Source: Candidatus Bathyarchaeota archaeon (GTDB taxonomy: Archaea; Asgardarchaeota; Lokiarchaeia; Sigyniarchaeales; Sigyniarchaeaceae). From it: a DNA stretch of 13,730 bases. Under the pieces are notes generated by a model. It saw only the letters and a list, made by a program, of their open reading frames with translations, was not told the origin of the DNA and ran no database searches. A program made the translations under genes and the position numbers. Each line of letters begins with the position of its first letter. The stretch's first letter is position 1. Positions 13,312 through 13,730 of the stretch are shown here, piece by piece. The stretch spans positions 1 to 13,730 of the forward strand of contig WJJB01000228.1 in assembly GCA_014729935.1 (NCBI GenBank). Reading direction: 5' to 3'.

Positions 13312-13730
13312 ATGGATGAAGATGGAAAACCCGATATCGTTTCCCATGTTCCAATCGAATATGCCGATCACGAGAGTGACGGATTGCGAGAGCATGGCAA
13401 CATGGGTTTTTCTCAGGGGGAGCGTGCCATCCATTCCTCGGCATCCCTGAACGTGCAAGTTCACAAGGAGCAGCAGATTATACTAATCATGGTAATCAAG
13501 GATGGCAGTCATCTCGTGCTTGCGTCCGGGAAGAAACACCGGTGGTTGATCAAGGTAAAACGAGGTACACAGTTCCATACCCACCATGGCATCATCGAGC
13601 ATGACGCGCTCATCGGGATGGAATTTGGCGATATCTATCACGCGCCCCGCACGAGAAAGGGGTTCGTGCTAATCCAACCAACCATCCACGAGCTGGCAAC
13701 GCGCGTCTCCCGCAAGACTCAGGTCATTTA
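13312..13730 (+). CDS. trmI: tRNA (adenine-N1)-methyltransferase TrmI, N-terminal part (runs off the window)
   Basis: From residue 60 the protein reads as the small N-terminal domain of archaeal TrmI: MVIKDGSHLVLASGKKHRWLIKV, then FHTHHGIIEHDALIGMEFGDI, then GFVLIQPTIHELATRVSRKTQVI. TrmI methylates adenine 58 (and 57 in archaea) of tRNA using S-adenosylmethionine; the methyltransferase domain lies beyond the edge. The usual family start would be the ATG at 13489, but the frame is open and coding-like (rich in Asp, Glu and G-starting codons) back to ATG 13312, which adds 59 residues. ATGs at 13249, 13264 and 13402 are also possible; none has a good SD. A CTTAATAG near 13275 would suit a leaderless start at 13312. 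Product certain, start not. Confidence 0.88.
   Translation, partial: MDEDGKPDIVSHVPIEYADHESDGLREHGNMGFSQGERAIHSSASLNVQVHKEQQIILIMVIKDGSHLVLASGKKHRWLIKVKRGTQFHTHHGIIEHDALIGMEFGDIYHAPRTRKGFVLIQPTIHELATRVSRKTQVI

Noticed and set aside
13195..13464. An 89-codon minus-strand frame opposite trmI
   Set aside because: The plus strand in this region is coding-like and in frame with TrmI; the minus frame has no family resemblance.
1..13730. CRISPR array, tRNA or rRNA genes
   Set aside because: No regularly spaced repeats, cloverleaf-like segments or rRNA-like conserved blocks were seen on either strand.

Overview
The window looks archaeal. The archaeal signs are TATA-like boxes upstream of several genes, start codons without a Shine-Dalgarno (SD) site where a TATA-like box sits about 30 to 36 bases away (probably leaderless), an archaeal-type TrmI N-terminal domain, and an ADP-forming acyl-CoA synthetase-type protein. 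GC content is intermediate. The gene mix (diaminopimelate epimerase, family 4 glycosidase, peptidase U32, a stand-alone NifX/NifB-like protein, an ECF S component) suggests an anaerobic or microaerophilic heterotroph. An Asgard-type lineage is possible, but nothing here proves a phylum.

Layout, left to right. The left edge carries the last 41 codons of an IS200/IS605-family TnpB and the element's right end (to about 150). Then come an ECF transporter S component (-), a methionine-rich protein of unknown function (+), dapF (-), a class I aminotransferase (-), an MFS transporter (+), a peptidase U32 family protein (-), an uncharacterised coiled-coil protein (+), a family 4 glycosidase (-), a NifX/NifB-like protein (+), an acyl-CoA synthetase (ADP-forming) alpha-like protein (-) and the 5' part of trmI (+), which runs off the right edge. 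About 620 bases before trmI contain a second, solitary IS605-type right end.

Nearly every gene is its own transcription unit: strands alternate and only the aminotransferase and dapF are co-oriented, about 295 bases apart. The divergent gaps hold promoter-like elements and the convergent gaps hold inverted repeats. Metabolically the window is a set of housekeeping and uptake functions: vitamin or cofactor uptake, amino-acid and diaminopimelate metabolism, sugar uptake and glycoside cleavage, RNA modification (U32, TrmI) and metal-cofactor handling. It is not one dedicated pathway.

I do not see a complete new system. The most informative signals are the two IS605 right ends, which share a bulged hairpin whose differences preserve base pairing, and the structured or divergent items: the large imperfect hairpin upstream of dapF, the dapF leader reading frame, the methionine-rich protein, and the synthetase-like protein that keeps its histidine but lacks the usual glycine-rich CoA-binding motif.
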